DNA of 64,000 nt, taken from positions 1-64,000 of the forward strand of contig CAWUSK010000001.1 in the NCBI GenBank assembly GCA_963925035.1. Reading direction: 5' to 3'. This document shows positions 53,653 through 61,414 of this stretch, one piece after another. Numbering within the stretch: the stretch's first letter is position 1; each line of letters starts with the position of its first letter. Under the pieces are notes generated by a model that was given only the letters and a program-made list of their open reading frames with translations, did not search any database and was not told the DNA's origin. The position numbers were made by a program, and so were the translations under genes. This stretch comes from UBA4466 sp963925035. GTDB lineage: Bacteria > Bacteroidota > Bacteroidia > Flavobacteriales_D > Crocinitomicaceae.

Positions 53653-53722
53653 TGTGCTCTTGGTTTTCAGTAATACCTTTCCCTAAATCTTGGTGTCTTG
53701 GTAGTAAAACTCTACATACTTT

Positions 53723-54187
53723 CTATACAAGCCTTTCTAACGAAACCCAAAATGCTTCGGTTGAATTCATACAACCTTGCATTAACATGTCGTGGATTTC
53801 TATTTCGCGTGACTTGCTGTAGTTTTTTGAGGTCTTAAAAACCGAGATTTCATTCGGGCGATTGACCAAGGCGTCGTGAATAGATTCAGGCGATGATAAA
53901 TCAGATCTTCCGCCCTTTACGTTGATCGAAATCAACTCAATTTTATCTAATTCAAAGTGGAAAACCAAACACGCTTTTTCGGAACGATGTTCCAGAAATT
54001 TCATTTTCTCATAAACAATCTGAAGTACATTGTCCGAGAAGAGTTCAACCAATTCAATCGCTTTTTTGGTGTTGTTTTTATTGATTTCTTCCCATTCTTC
54101 TGCATGAACACCATTCACAATCAAAAAGTGCTTTAAGTCTTCTGCAAAAACCTCAAGTTCTTCATCCGTTAACATTCTGTACTTCAT
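53723..54187 (-). CDS. DUF6495-like small protein
   Basis: 154 aa from ATG 54187 (MKYRMLTDEELEVFAEDLKH); the frame extends 60 nt upstream, but that part would cover the promoter element. The MKYRxLTxEEL start, the EHRSEKACLVFHFELDKIEL segment and RSREIEIHDMLMQG-like end (here KSREIEIHDMLMQG) match a Flavobacteriia family that I believe is DUF6495. Soluble, no signal peptide. It is divergent from dxr, with 82 bp between start codons, both of which sit next to -7 elements. Confidence 0.75.
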   Translation of the reverse strand: MKYRMLTDEELEVFAEDLKHFLIVNGVHAEEWEEINKNNTKKAIELVELFSDNVLQIVYEKMKFLEHRSEKACLVFHFELDKIELISINVKGGRSDLSSPESIHDALVNRPNEISVFKTSKNYSKSREIEIHDMLMQGCMNSTEAFWVSLERLV

Positions 54188-54191
54188 CTTG

Positions 54192-54199
54192 CAAAAATA
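54192..54199 (-). promoter_or_regulatory. -7 element 4 nt before the DUF6495-like ATG
   Basis: Minus strand TATTTTTG (exact TAnnTTTG), followed by 4 nt and the ATG at 54187. Predicts a leaderless transcript. Confidence 0.45.
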
Positions 54200-54257
54200 G
54201 GAGATTTTAGAAAACGAGAATATCTCTTTTATTTTCTTTTGAACCAATACGAACCAT

Positions 54258-54265
54258 TATATTTG
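54258..54265 (+). promoter_or_regulatory. -7 element 4 nt before the dxr ATG
   Basis: TATATTTG (exact TAnnTTTG), followed by 4 nt (TTTT) and ATG 54270. A TTTG at 54238-54241 could be the -33 element (16-nt spacing, slightly short). Predicts a leaderless dxr mRNA. Confidence 0.5.
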
Positions 54266-54269
54266 TTTT

Positions 54270-55424
54270 ATGACGACAAAAAAGGGAATTGCAATTTTAG
54301 GTTCAACGGGTTCTATTGGAACACAAGCTCTTCAAGTCATTGAGTCATACCCAGAACAATTTGATTTACAAGTTCTCACTGCCCATAAAAATGCAGCTTT
54401 ACTTATCGCTCAGGCTAAAAAGTATACTCCAAATACAGTTGTCATAGGAGACGAAAGTCAATTTGAACGGGTGAAAAATGAATTGTGGAATCTTGATATT
54501 CATGTTTATTGCGGAGAACGAGCGCTTGAACAAGTGGTTGATTCCAGCGAAATAGATGTTGTGCTAACAGCAATGGTTGGTTACGCTGGGCTGAAGCCAA
54601 CATTGGCGGCTATACGCGCTAAAAAATCTATTGCACTTGCCAATAAGGAAACTTTAGTTGTAGCAGGAGAGCTAGTGACAAAGGAGGCGTTTCACAATGG
54701 TGTGAATATATATCCGATTGATTCAGAACATTCTGCCATTTTTCAATGTTTGACGGGCGAATTTCAAAATCCTGTAGAAAAAATCTACTTAACAGCTTCG
54801 GGAGGACCGTTTAGAGGTTTTACACCTGAACAATTAAGCAAAGTTACCAAGGCTCAAGCGATGAAAAACCCGAATTGGGACATGGGAGCAAAAATCACAA
54901 TTGATTCTGCATCTATGATGAACAAAGGGTTGGAAGTAATTGAAGCGAAATGGTTGTTCAACTTAAAACCCGAACAAATTGATGTTATTGTTCACCCACA
55001 ATCGGTTATCCACTCTATGGTTCAGTTTGAAGATGGAAGCATGAAAGCACAAATGGGATTGCCCGACATGAAGTTGCCCATCCAATATGCCCTAACTTAC
55101 CCGAATCGTTTGAAAACGGATTTTCCGCGCTTCAACTTTATGGATTATCCAAGCCTCTCATTTGAAAAAGCGGACTTAAAAACATTTTCAAATTTACAAT
55201 TAGCGTACGACGCTCTTCATGCTGGCGGAACACTTGCATGTGCTTTGAATGCAGCAAATGAAGTTGCCGTAGATGCATTTCTCAACGATAAAATCCAGTT
55301 TATAGATATCGCACGAATCAATGAAAAAACAATGAACGCTGTTGAGAATATACCTTCTCCTTCATTAGAAGATTACATTGCTATGAACAAAGAAGCCAGA
55401 AGGATTGCTCAGGGATTAATTTAA
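54270..55424 (+). CDS. dxr: 1-deoxy-D-xylulose-5-phosphate reductoisomerase
   Basis: 384 aa. Second step of the MEP isoprenoid pathway, target of fosmidomycin. NADPH-binding ILGSTGSIGTQALQVIE at the N-terminus, ANKETLVVAGELV near 125, the metal-binding PIDSEHSAIFQCL near 148, TASGGPFRG and the flexible-loop MGAKITIDSASMMNKGLE near 205. The end overlaps the convergent marC end by 9 bp. Confidence 0.97.
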   Translation: MTTKKGIAILGSTGSIGTQALQVIESYPEQFDLQVLTAHKNAALLIAQAKKYTPNTVVIGDESQFERVKNELWNLDIHVYCGERALEQVVDSSEIDVVLTAMVGYAGLKPTLAAIRAKKSIALANKETLVVAGELVTKEAFHNGVNIYPIDSEHSAIFQCLTGEFQNPVEKIYLTASGGPFRGFTPEQLSKVTKAQAMKNPNWDMGAKITIDSASMMNKGLEVIEAKWLFNLKPEQIDVIVHPQSVIHSMVQFEDGSMKAQMGLPDMKLPIQYALTYPNRLKTDFPRFNFMDYPSLSFEKADLKTFSNLQLAYDALHAGGTLACALNAANEVAVDAFLNDKIQFIDIARINEKTMNAVENIPSPSLEDYIAMNKEARRIAQGLI

Positions 55425-56045
55425 CGGCAAATCAAACAACGTTGTTGCAACCCCCAAAATATACTGCACACCAATAGCAATTACGATAAATCCAATAATT
55501 CGTGATAACGCATTAATTCCAGATGCACCCATAAACTTCACAATCAAATGGGAGCTTTTTAGGATTAAGAAGATCCCTGTACTTACTGTAAAAATTGCCC
55601 CAATGATTAGCAACTGTTGCATCATCAAACTGTATTCTTGCTGGTATGAAATCAATAAACTAATTGTTCCTGGACCAGCGAGCATCGGAATTGCCAACGG
55701 TGTCAATGAAATCTCTGAACGATTAAAAGCATCATCTTTTTCCCGTTTTTTCATTCCTTTGTGTTCTGTAAATTTGCCGGTTAGCAATGCAAAACCAGAA
55801 GAGGCAATGATCATTCCCCCAGCAATTTTTAAAGCATCTAAACTGATTCCGAAAAAGAGCAGAATATATTTTCCTAAATAAAAGGATAGAAGTAAAATAA
55901 ACAACACATAAATAGCTGTGAAAAATGCGATAACACTTCGCTCCTTTGAAGTGTTGTCTTGTGTTAGTCCCACAAATATTGGAACGGTCCCAAGGGGGTT
56001 AATTACGGAGAACAATGCCGCAAAACTTAAGATAAAAATTTCCAT
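55416..56045 (-). CDS. MarC-family membrane protein
   Basis: 209 aa with six predicted membrane helices. Family landmarks: the N-terminal FSVINPLGTVPIFVGLT with INPLG motif, the SEISLTPLAIPMLAGPGTIS motif (shown at the limit) near 115, and a C-terminal RIIGFIVIAIGVQYILGV. MarC/SnatA-type proteins were once linked to multiple antibiotic resistance, but that was withdrawn; some members transport amino acids. Substrate unknown here. Confidence 0.92.
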   Translation of the reverse strand: MEIFILSFAALFSVINPLGTVPIFVGLTQDNTSKERSVIAFFTAIYVLFILLLSFYLGKYILLFFGISLDALKIAGGMIIASSGFALLTGKFTEHKGMKKREKDDAFNRSEISLTPLAIPMLAGPGTISLLISYQQEYSLMMQQLLIIGAIFTVSTGIFLILKSSHLIVKFMGASGINALSRIIGFIVIAIGVQYILGVATTLFDLPLN

Positions 56046-56130
56046 TTTTTACGCAAAGTAACTGCCTTTTTCAATGCGCTACGTTACCCCGGAATTATGT
56101 TTAAGTTAAGTCGTCAAGATTATCAAAACC

Positions 56131-57201
56131 TTATAGTATTCTTTTTTCAATGTAATTTGAATTCATTGCTCTCAAAATTCCCATGTAGTCCAAACCAAAC
56201 TCAATTAAATCTCCAACCTTATAATTTTGTTTATTGACCCCTAAATCAATCACCAACATGTCTGATGAAGCCCCAACGATTTCCAAATCCGTGTCCTTCA
56301 ATTTAATATGGGCTTCTTCCATATCTAATAAACCAATGTCAATTATTGCACGGTAAGAGAGCTCCGATTGATCTGTTGACTCAAATGAAAGTGTTTCGCC
56401 CATCAAGTTTTGCCCCAATTCGCCCATCGGGTTTGCTGGTTTTTCTGTTAACTCAATGATTTCTGCATGCAATTGAAACACATCGTTTTCCATGTGTTCG
56501 AATGTGGTGTTGTTGTAAACATCTGTTCCTAAGTACAATGTTTCACCGATTCTAAAGTGATTAATTCCTTTCGGTAACAGTCCTTGAACAATAAGTGGGA
56601 TTGTTACGGATGATCCTCCAGAAACGTATTCAATTTCTCTGTTGAATTTAGCTTCAATCAATTGCTCGTATAAACACAATTGGATTAGTTTATCATGACT
56701 CGGTAGAACTCCATACATGCAAGTAAGGTTCGTTCCTAGTCCAATCACCGAAATATTTGGAAGTTTAAATACATCCTTATAAAACCTTAAAAGTTCTTCT
56801 CTCAAAACACCTTCTCGGAGTTCGCCAAGCTCAATCATTATTAGGATTTTATGCGTTTTATTTTGACGTTTTGCTTCCGCCGATAGCATTTTAATGGTTT
56901 CAATTTCTGTATTAAAACTAATATCAGCATGTTTTACAATTGCTTCGATTGATTGTTTTGCGGGTGGTTTAATGTAAATTGTCTCTACTTCTTCAGAAAT
57001 CGATTTTATCATTTCAAGATTTGAAACACGGGAATCACACAATTGTTTTACACCAAGTTTTATTAGCTCTCCCAGAAAAAGTTTATTCCCACACAGCATT
57101 TTTGAAACGACTGCCCATTCAATCCCTTTTCCAGAAAGCATCTCATCCAAAAATTGATAATTGCGATTTAATTTTTCGGTGTTTAAAGTAATAAAGGCCA
57201 T
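56131..57201 (-). CDS. PLP-dependent alanine/ornithine racemase family enzyme
   Basis: 356 aa with a fold-type III alanine racemase-like N-terminal barrel: the PLP Lys is expected in WAVVSKMLCGN near residue 34, IMIELGELREG near 121, GLGTNLTCMYG near 155 and the phosphate loop region EYVSGGSSVTIPLI near 190, then a C-terminal beta domain. The group includes D-ornithine/lysine racemases and others rather than the wall alanine racemase Alr. The catalytic Tyr typical of Alr is not obvious. It shares one base with the upstream GNAT gene, suggesting coupled expression. Confidence 0.82.
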   Translation of the reverse strand: MAFITLNTEKLNRNYQFLDEMLSGKGIEWAVVSKMLCGNKLFLGELIKLGVKQLCDSRVSNLEMIKSISEEVETIYIKPPAKQSIEAIVKHADISFNTEIETIKMLSAEAKRQNKTHKILIMIELGELREGVLREELLRFYKDVFKLPNISVIGLGTNLTCMYGVLPSHDKLIQLCLYEQLIEAKFNREIEYVSGGSSVTIPLIVQGLLPKGINHFRIGETLYLGTDVYNNTTFEHMENDVFQLHAEIIELTEKPANPMGELGQNLMGETLSFESTDQSELSYRAIIDIGLLDMEEAHIKLKDTDLEIVGASSDMLVIDLGVNKQNYKVGDLIEFGLDYMGILRAMNSNYIEKRIL

Positions 57202-57647
57202 TATTTCTGACGTTTTAAACGCATTTCTAAATACGGATTGGTAAAATTAAATTTTTCATAGAGTTTTTTGGCTGGATTATTAGCCTCTACATGCAATGCT
57301 ATGTCACCTTTAGCATGCTGCGTAATCGTTTCCATTAATCGTTTTCCCAGGCCTTCTCCGCGGTGTTCGCTATGCGTTGCAATGTATACTAAGATGTTTT
57401 CAGGAATGTATCCACTCATTCCAGTAGCATTCACAACCGCTACCCCTATTATTTTATCTCCTTCAGAAATAATAGTTGTAAACCCACCAAAGGAAATCGT
57501 TTCTTTCAGCGAATAATTAATTGCCTTACCAATGTCAGTTTTATCATCTCCATATTCTCCCAGATGAAGATGTAAGAAATTTATTATTTCGCCCTTTTCT
57601 ATTTCGCTAAGTCGATTTATTGCTGTGTAAACTTTAATTTCTGGCAT
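57201..57647 (-). CDS. GNAT-family N-acetyltransferase
   Basis: 148 aa. Acetyl-CoA binding motif A in YIATHSEHRGEGLGKRLME (near residue 95), and LHVEANNPAKKLYEKFNF as motif B. Typical GNAT length. The downstream racemase gene overlaps by 1 bp. A shared substrate, such as a D- or L-amino acid that is racemised and acetylated, is a plausible but unproven reading. Confidence 0.88.
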   Translation of the reverse strand: MPEIKVYTAINRLSEIEKGEIINFLHLHLGEYGDDKTDIGKAINYSLKETISFGGFTTIISEGDKIIGVAVVNATGMSGYIPENILVYIATHSEHRGEGLGKRLMETITQHAKGDIALHVEANNPAKKLYEKFNFTNPYLEMRLKRQK

Positions 57648-57764
57648 AACTTTACTTTTTTACTACAGTATAACATACTAGGTGAGAATACCAAAGATTT
57701 GCATAAAACACTTTGTTTTAATATTTTTAAAAAACAAAATATAACCACTTATAACTCTATCAAA

Positions 57765-58830
57765 ATGAAATTAACAACCTACTTATTTATTGTATTTGCC
57801 TTGGGAGGTTGTAGAGGAAGAAAGAAAGTTTATTTGACAAGACAATAAAAGAAGCCAACAATAAAACTAAGGGGGTTTCATCATAACTCAGATCAAGATT
57901 CACAGTACACGAGCGAACTCTATATTGGGACGCTTCAAAAACATGAAATACAAATTTCAATAAGAAAAAGCAATGCTTTTGAAGACCAAACGGTAGTGCA
58001 GGGATGGAAAAAGACGTGTGTTAGACAACGTCTACATTGAACGCTTCTGGCGATCATTAAAACAAGAGAAGATCTATCTTAACCCTCCGAATGGTGAAGT
58101 TGATTTGTTCAAAAAAGTAAAAGAATATGTGCATTTTTACAACACAGAAAAAAGACATACAGAAATTGGAAGTGTTCCACCAGACGAACTGTTTTTTAAT
58201 CAAAAAATGGTCGGGTGATACACCTTAGGAAATAAAAAAGTTGTCCGAAGGATGGGGGATACTATAAAACGAAGTTGAAAGTCTTCCTGAAAAATACAAA
58301 CAAGAAGATTTACACGTGTATGCAGATGACAAAACAAAATTAGGGGTTGGAGATAAAGTTAGAGTCACTGCAACGGATATTTACATTTCTACTAGATATT
58401 ATAGTTTAGAAGGATATACTATCGAAAAGGTTGATGAAAAAAATATTGAGGAGGCTTCCAAAGATGCTGTTGCATTAACTAGTGCATTAATTCATGACAC
58501 ATCGGTACATGAAATCTACGGATAGATGGACGGAGTGCTTTCAATTCCAAGTGTATTCTATACAATGAATGATTTCTTAGGGTTGAAAATCAAAACAAGT
58601 ACCAACAAAGATTTTGAAACAGTTGATGTTCATATGGGACAGGGTCCGAGTGCTATGGGTGCACTTCCATCGAGCTACACACCAAAAGATTTGAAGGTGA
58701 GGGATTCAGATGGGGATTTAATTAGTACTGGAAAAAAGTGCGTATTTGCGGAACTTGGCAACGTTACGGATTTGTTTATTCAACTGGTCTTGGTGGACAA
58801 TTTAAAACAGAAGAAATCATTGTTTTATAG
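57765..58830 (+). pseudogene. Decayed lipoprotein gene interrupted by an IS3 remnant
   Basis: It starts as a lipoprotein (MKLTTYLFIVFALGGC with lipobox ALGGC at 57765). Its frame meets an in-frame TAA at 57846 but continues as sensible protein (SELYIGTLQKHEIQISI) to about 57995, where IS3 transposase sequence enters. After the IS remnant the protein resumes near 58266 (ESLPEKYKQEDLHVYADD), hits an in-frame TAG at 58523-58525, and continues in the same frame (MDGVLSIPSVFYTMNDFLG). Around the A6 run near 58733 a one-base shift is needed to reach the natural-looking end GFVYSTGLGGQFKTEEIIVL and stop at 58828. Two stretches (DKVRVTATDIY and KVRICGTWQRYGF) look OB-fold-like; function unknown. Confidence 0.8.
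57999..58218 (+). mobile_element. IS3-family transposase orfB, C-terminal remnant
   Basis: In frame from 57999 to the TGA at 58216: RRVLDNVYIERFWRSLKQEK, then KVKEYVHFYNTEKRHTEIG. This is the end of an IS3-family DDE transposase including the last catalytic Glu (in IERFWRSLKQE). The first two thirds of orfB and all of orfA are missing. The 44 bp after the stop (including GTTGTCC and a G-rich stretch to about 58262) may be the right end of the IS, after which the lipoprotein gene resumes. Confidence 0.85.
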
Positions 58831-58852
58831 GGGTTCAAAACATAAAATTGTA

Positions 58853-58883
58853 AAGCCTCGACAGTTTCGTCGGGGCTTTTTTT
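58853..58883 (+). terminator. Intrinsic terminator after the lipoprotein pseudogene
   Basis: 10-bp stem AAGCCTCGAC / GTCGGGGCTT (one G-T pair), 6-nt loop, then a run of seven T. It lies 22 bp after the natural stop of the pseudogene, supporting that reading frame end, and just before the convergent pirin gene stop. Confidence 0.85.
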
Positions 58884-59760
58884 ATTCTTCTAGAAAACCA
58901 AATTTTCCGATATTGTAATCTTGAATTGCTTGCATTATTTCTTCTCTTGTATTCATTACAAAAGGACCTTGTGCTGCAATTGGCTCATCGATTGGTTCAC
59001 CACTTATTACTAAAATTTTCGCGGCACCAACACCTTCAACGGTAAACGTTTCCCCGACATTACCCATCAGTACAAAGTGGTCTGACGGAGCAACTTCACT
59101 ATTGTTCACTTTTACTTCTCCTTCAATCACTAACACCGCAGTATTGTAATTACTTGGAAAGTTAAATATTGCAATTCCTCCATCGTTCAATTTTCCGTCT
59201 AACATTTGAACAGGCGAAAATGTACTTGCCGCTCCAGCTGTTCCCATAAACTCGCCAGCAATTACATTAATCGATCCTCCATTATTCGGCAAGTCAACTT
59301 TTTGAATATTATCTTTCGTTAACCCTTGGTATTTTGGTGGCGACATTTTATCCTTCGCGGGCAAGTTGACCCAAAGTTGCACCATTTGGAAGTTTCCACC
59401 TTCTTCACTGAATTTTTTTTCATGGTATTCTTTGTGCAATATTCCAGAAGCCGCTGTCATCCACTGCACTTCTCCTGGTTCTATTACCCCGCTATTCCCA
59501 GCACTATCGTGATGCGCAACCTTTCCTTGGTATGCAATAGTTACAGTTTCAAATCCCCTATGTGGATGAACTCCAACTCCTCTAGGCGTATCCGTTGGCG
59601 GAAAATAAGTCGGTGCATTATAATCCATCATAATAAATGGGGACATGCGTTGCATGCTCAAATAATGTGAACTCGGAATGAAATTATGTACTTTAAATCC
59701 ATCTCCTACAAAATGTGAAGGACGAGGTGGTATAACTAATTCTATGTTTTTTGTACTCAT
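58882..59760 (-). CDS. Pirin family protein
   Basis: 292 aa, bicupin. N-terminal cupin motifs HPHRGFETVTIAYQGKVAHH-type metal-binding His cluster (HPHRGFETVTI near residue 57, HHDSAGN, the Glu in GEVQWMTAASGILHKEYHE) and PPKYQGLTKDNI. The C-terminal cupin lacks metal ligands as usual. Some bacterial pirins have quercetinase activity; others bind regulators. Single gene with an exact -7 element 24 nt upstream. It is intact although flanked on both sides by decayed genes. Confidence 0.94.
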   Translation of the reverse strand: MSTKNIELVIPPRPSHFVGDGFKVHNFIPSSHYLSMQRMSPFIMMDYNAPTYFPPTDTPRGVGVHPHRGFETVTIAYQGKVAHHDSAGNSGVIEPGEVQWMTAASGILHKEYHEKKFSEEGGNFQMVQLWVNLPAKDKMSPPKYQGLTKDNIQKVDLPNNGGSINVIAGEFMGTAGAASTFSPVQMLDGKLNDGGIAIFNFPSNYNTAVLVIEGEVKVNNSEVAPSDHFVLMGNVGETFTVEGVGAAKILVISGEPIDEPIAAQGPFVMNTREEIMQAIQDYNIGKFGFLEE

Positions 59761-59784
59761 AACATTTTGTTTTTAAATCTTGAA

Positions 59785-59792
59785 CAAAGTTA
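59785..59792 (-). promoter_or_regulatory. -7 promoter element for the pirin gene
   Basis: Minus strand TAACTTTG (exact TAnnTTTG), 24 nt before the ATG at 59760. Confidence 0.6.
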
Positions 59793-59982
59793 CGCTGAAG
59801 TTACATCTTTCACATTGGTCTTGCAACATAATTCTGGACACTAAGTTAAGTTACGCTGTTTGTTATTATTATGTTGTAACTCAAATTGACTGATAATTTT
59901 GTAATTCAACGCTGAACGTTTACATTTCCTGTTATAGCAAGTTTCTAACCATTTAAAAATTGCTGTTTTAGTTTATATTGTT
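59793..59982. other. Intergenic stretch without recognisable gene
   Basis: 190 bp, AT-rich, no ORF of note. The phrase CTGGACACTAAGTTAAGTTA near 59833 could be an insertion-sequence end, but no matching partner is visible. It probably belongs to the same decay zone as the IS3 remnant that follows. Confidence 0.4.
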
Positions 59983-60171
59983 TCATAAACCTATACTTCG
60001 AAAGCTTTGCTTTCTCTTCTTATCGCTCGCCGAGAAGATACTGATCGTCTTTTTTAGGCTTTCAGTTTCCATTTTTGCTTCTCCAAGGGCTTTCTTAAGT
60101 TCTGCGATCTCTCGTTGCTCGTCGATCATTTTTACTTTTCTATGACCAGGGAAGCTGTTTTTGTTATCGCT
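59983..60171 (-). mobile_element. IS3-family orfA, C-terminal remnant
   Basis: Minus-strand frame between two stops: SFPGHRKVKMIDEQREIAEL then KKALGEAKMETESLKKTIS and KKRKQSFRSIGL, ending at TGA 59983. The EQREIAELKKALxEAxxE heptad pattern is the leucine-zipper end of IS3-family OrfA. The helix-turn-helix N-terminal part is lost. The orientation is opposite to the orfB remnant at 57999, so this is either a second copy or a rearranged piece. Confidence 0.75.
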
Positions 60172-60220
60172 TCAACCTGTTAATCAAAGAGGATTTTACT
60201 CCTAACTCCCGAATCGATCA

Positions 60221-60400
60221 TCAGCAGAACTCACCTCTTAAATTCAATTCCCATTCTTCAGGCTGCATCATCCAATAATTTCCTCCTTTTGACTCCTTTC
60301 ATCCTTCCGGTATTTTGGTTGCCAACTTTTCTAAAGACTGCCCGAATGGAGCTTGAATCGTAACTAGCCCAAATAAAATTATTGGTAAATCTGTTTTCAT
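60221..60400 (-). pseudogene. Fragment of a secreted-protein gene
   Basis: Starts at ATG 60400 with a signal-peptide-like MKTDLPIILFGLVTIQAPFG, then QSLEKLATKIPEG followed by an in-frame TGA. The same frame continues with KESKGGNYWMMQPEEWELNL and RGEFC before double TGA. Looks like the 5' end of a secreted or lipoprotein-type gene cut off near the IS3 remnant. Family not recognised. Confidence 0.55.
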
Positions 60401-60458
60401 TTGATTCTCACTTTCTTTTAAAACTACTTAACTATTAAATAATCTTCTCTTTAAAAGA

Positions 60459-60493
60459 AAAGTCACGCAAGAATTAAATTCATGCGGGACTTT
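60459..60493. terminator. Intrinsic terminator downstream of the usp gene
   Basis: Long interrupted stem (AAAGTC-CGCA-GAATT against AATTC-TGCG-GACTTT), followed on the minus strand by a T-rich stretch. It lies 20 bp after the usp stop, whose transcript it would end. Confidence 0.7.
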
Positions 60494-60513
60494 ATACTCT
60501 CTATATAAGCATT

Positions 60514-61335
60514 TTACCCGTTAAAATCTACAGACAATGTATTTACTCCTTCTATTGGATTCATGATTAATGCAGGAATTTGAGCCTCATTTGTGAGAAT
60601 AAACTCTTCATGATTAGCTGTTAAAACGCCAAGCACGTTGTTTTTGTTTAAATTCATTATTGCTATTAAATCTGCTTCAATTGCTATCGCGTGCTTAAGA
60701 ACTTCGTTATTAAACCCACTACTTGGCAAAACAGTTGTTACAACGTTAATTTCTCTTTCTGAAAAGTATTTTTCAGCAAACTTGATGTTTGCGAGTACTT
60801 GACGTTTTAAGAATTCATCCGTTTCTTCTGGAGTAACAATGTGTACTTTTGATTTGAAATATTTTGCAAGATTTGCAACAATAGCCAACTTCTGCTTAGT
60901 TTCTTTATTTAAATCAAGAGGAACGATAATGTTTTCGTACCCACTTTCTTTTGTCGTTTTTTCTTGAACAATGACAAATGGCACAGACGAGTGCGTGATT
61001 ACCTTAAGTGCATTCATACCTGTCAAATGTTGCCAACCGTGCGTCCCATGAGTTCCCATGAAAATCAATTCAGCGTGATGTTCCGCAGCAAAGTCACCAA
61101 TATCTTCAAAAATATTTCCTACTCGCACTGAAGGAACTATAGTTCCTTGTGAATCAAAAGTCTTAATAATTGCGTTCAATTTTTCTTCAGCAGACGCGAT
61201 GTCTTTGTTCTTAGCTACCACATGTAGAAGGTAAATAGTTGCTCCTAAAGGATTTGCAGTAGCAATAGCGTGTTGAAGTGCTATATTCGCAACGTCCGTA
61301 AAGTCATGAGGGACAATAAAACTTTTAGTTTTCAT
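60514..61335 (-). CDS. Universal stress protein, tandem UspA domains
   Basis: 273 aa with two Usp modules (about 1-140 and 150-265). The N-terminal module has SFIVPHDFTDVANIALQHA, IYLLHVV, and the G-2x-G-9x-G-like FMGTHGTHGWQHLTGMNA with VPFVIVQE, an ATP-binding layout. The second module (ENIIVPLDLNKETKQKLA, VHIVTPEETDEFL) has lost the glycine-rich loop (IAIMNLNKNNVLGV). Cytosolic stress-response protein. Single gene with promoter and terminator. Confidence 0.92.
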   Translation of the reverse strand: MKTKSFIVPHDFTDVANIALQHAIATANPLGATIYLLHVVAKNKDIASAEEKLNAIIKTFDSQGTIVPSVRVGNIFEDIGDFAAEHHAELIFMGTHGTHGWQHLTGMNALKVITHSSVPFVIVQEKTTKESGYENIIVPLDLNKETKQKLAIVANLAKYFKSKVHIVTPEETDEFLKRQVLANIKFAEKYFSEREINVVTTVLPSSGFNNEVLKHAIAIEADLIAIMNLNKNNVLGVLTANHEEFILTNEAQIPALIMNPIEGVNTLSVDFNG

Positions 61336-61366
61336 AATTTTGGTTTTGCAGGGTTGTTATATATCA

Positions 61367-61374
61367 CAAATATA
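61367..61374 (-). promoter_or_regulatory. -7 promoter element for the usp gene
   Basis: Minus strand TATATTTG (exact TAnnTTTG), 31 nt before the ATG at 61335. Confidence 0.6.
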
Positions 61375-61414
61375 ACAATAATGGCATTTTATATCGCTAT
61401 AAACTAGCACAAAT

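Noticed and set aside
53592..53822. 76-codon plus-strand ORF in the gap before the DUF6495-like gene
   Set aside because: Covers the palindrome and the 3' end of the DUF6495-like gene in antisense; no coding signal.
58831..58918. Apparent C-terminal extension of the ORF beginning 58526
   Set aside because: It reads through the terminator hairpin into the antisense of the pirin gene; a one-base shift upstream gives the natural end at 58830.
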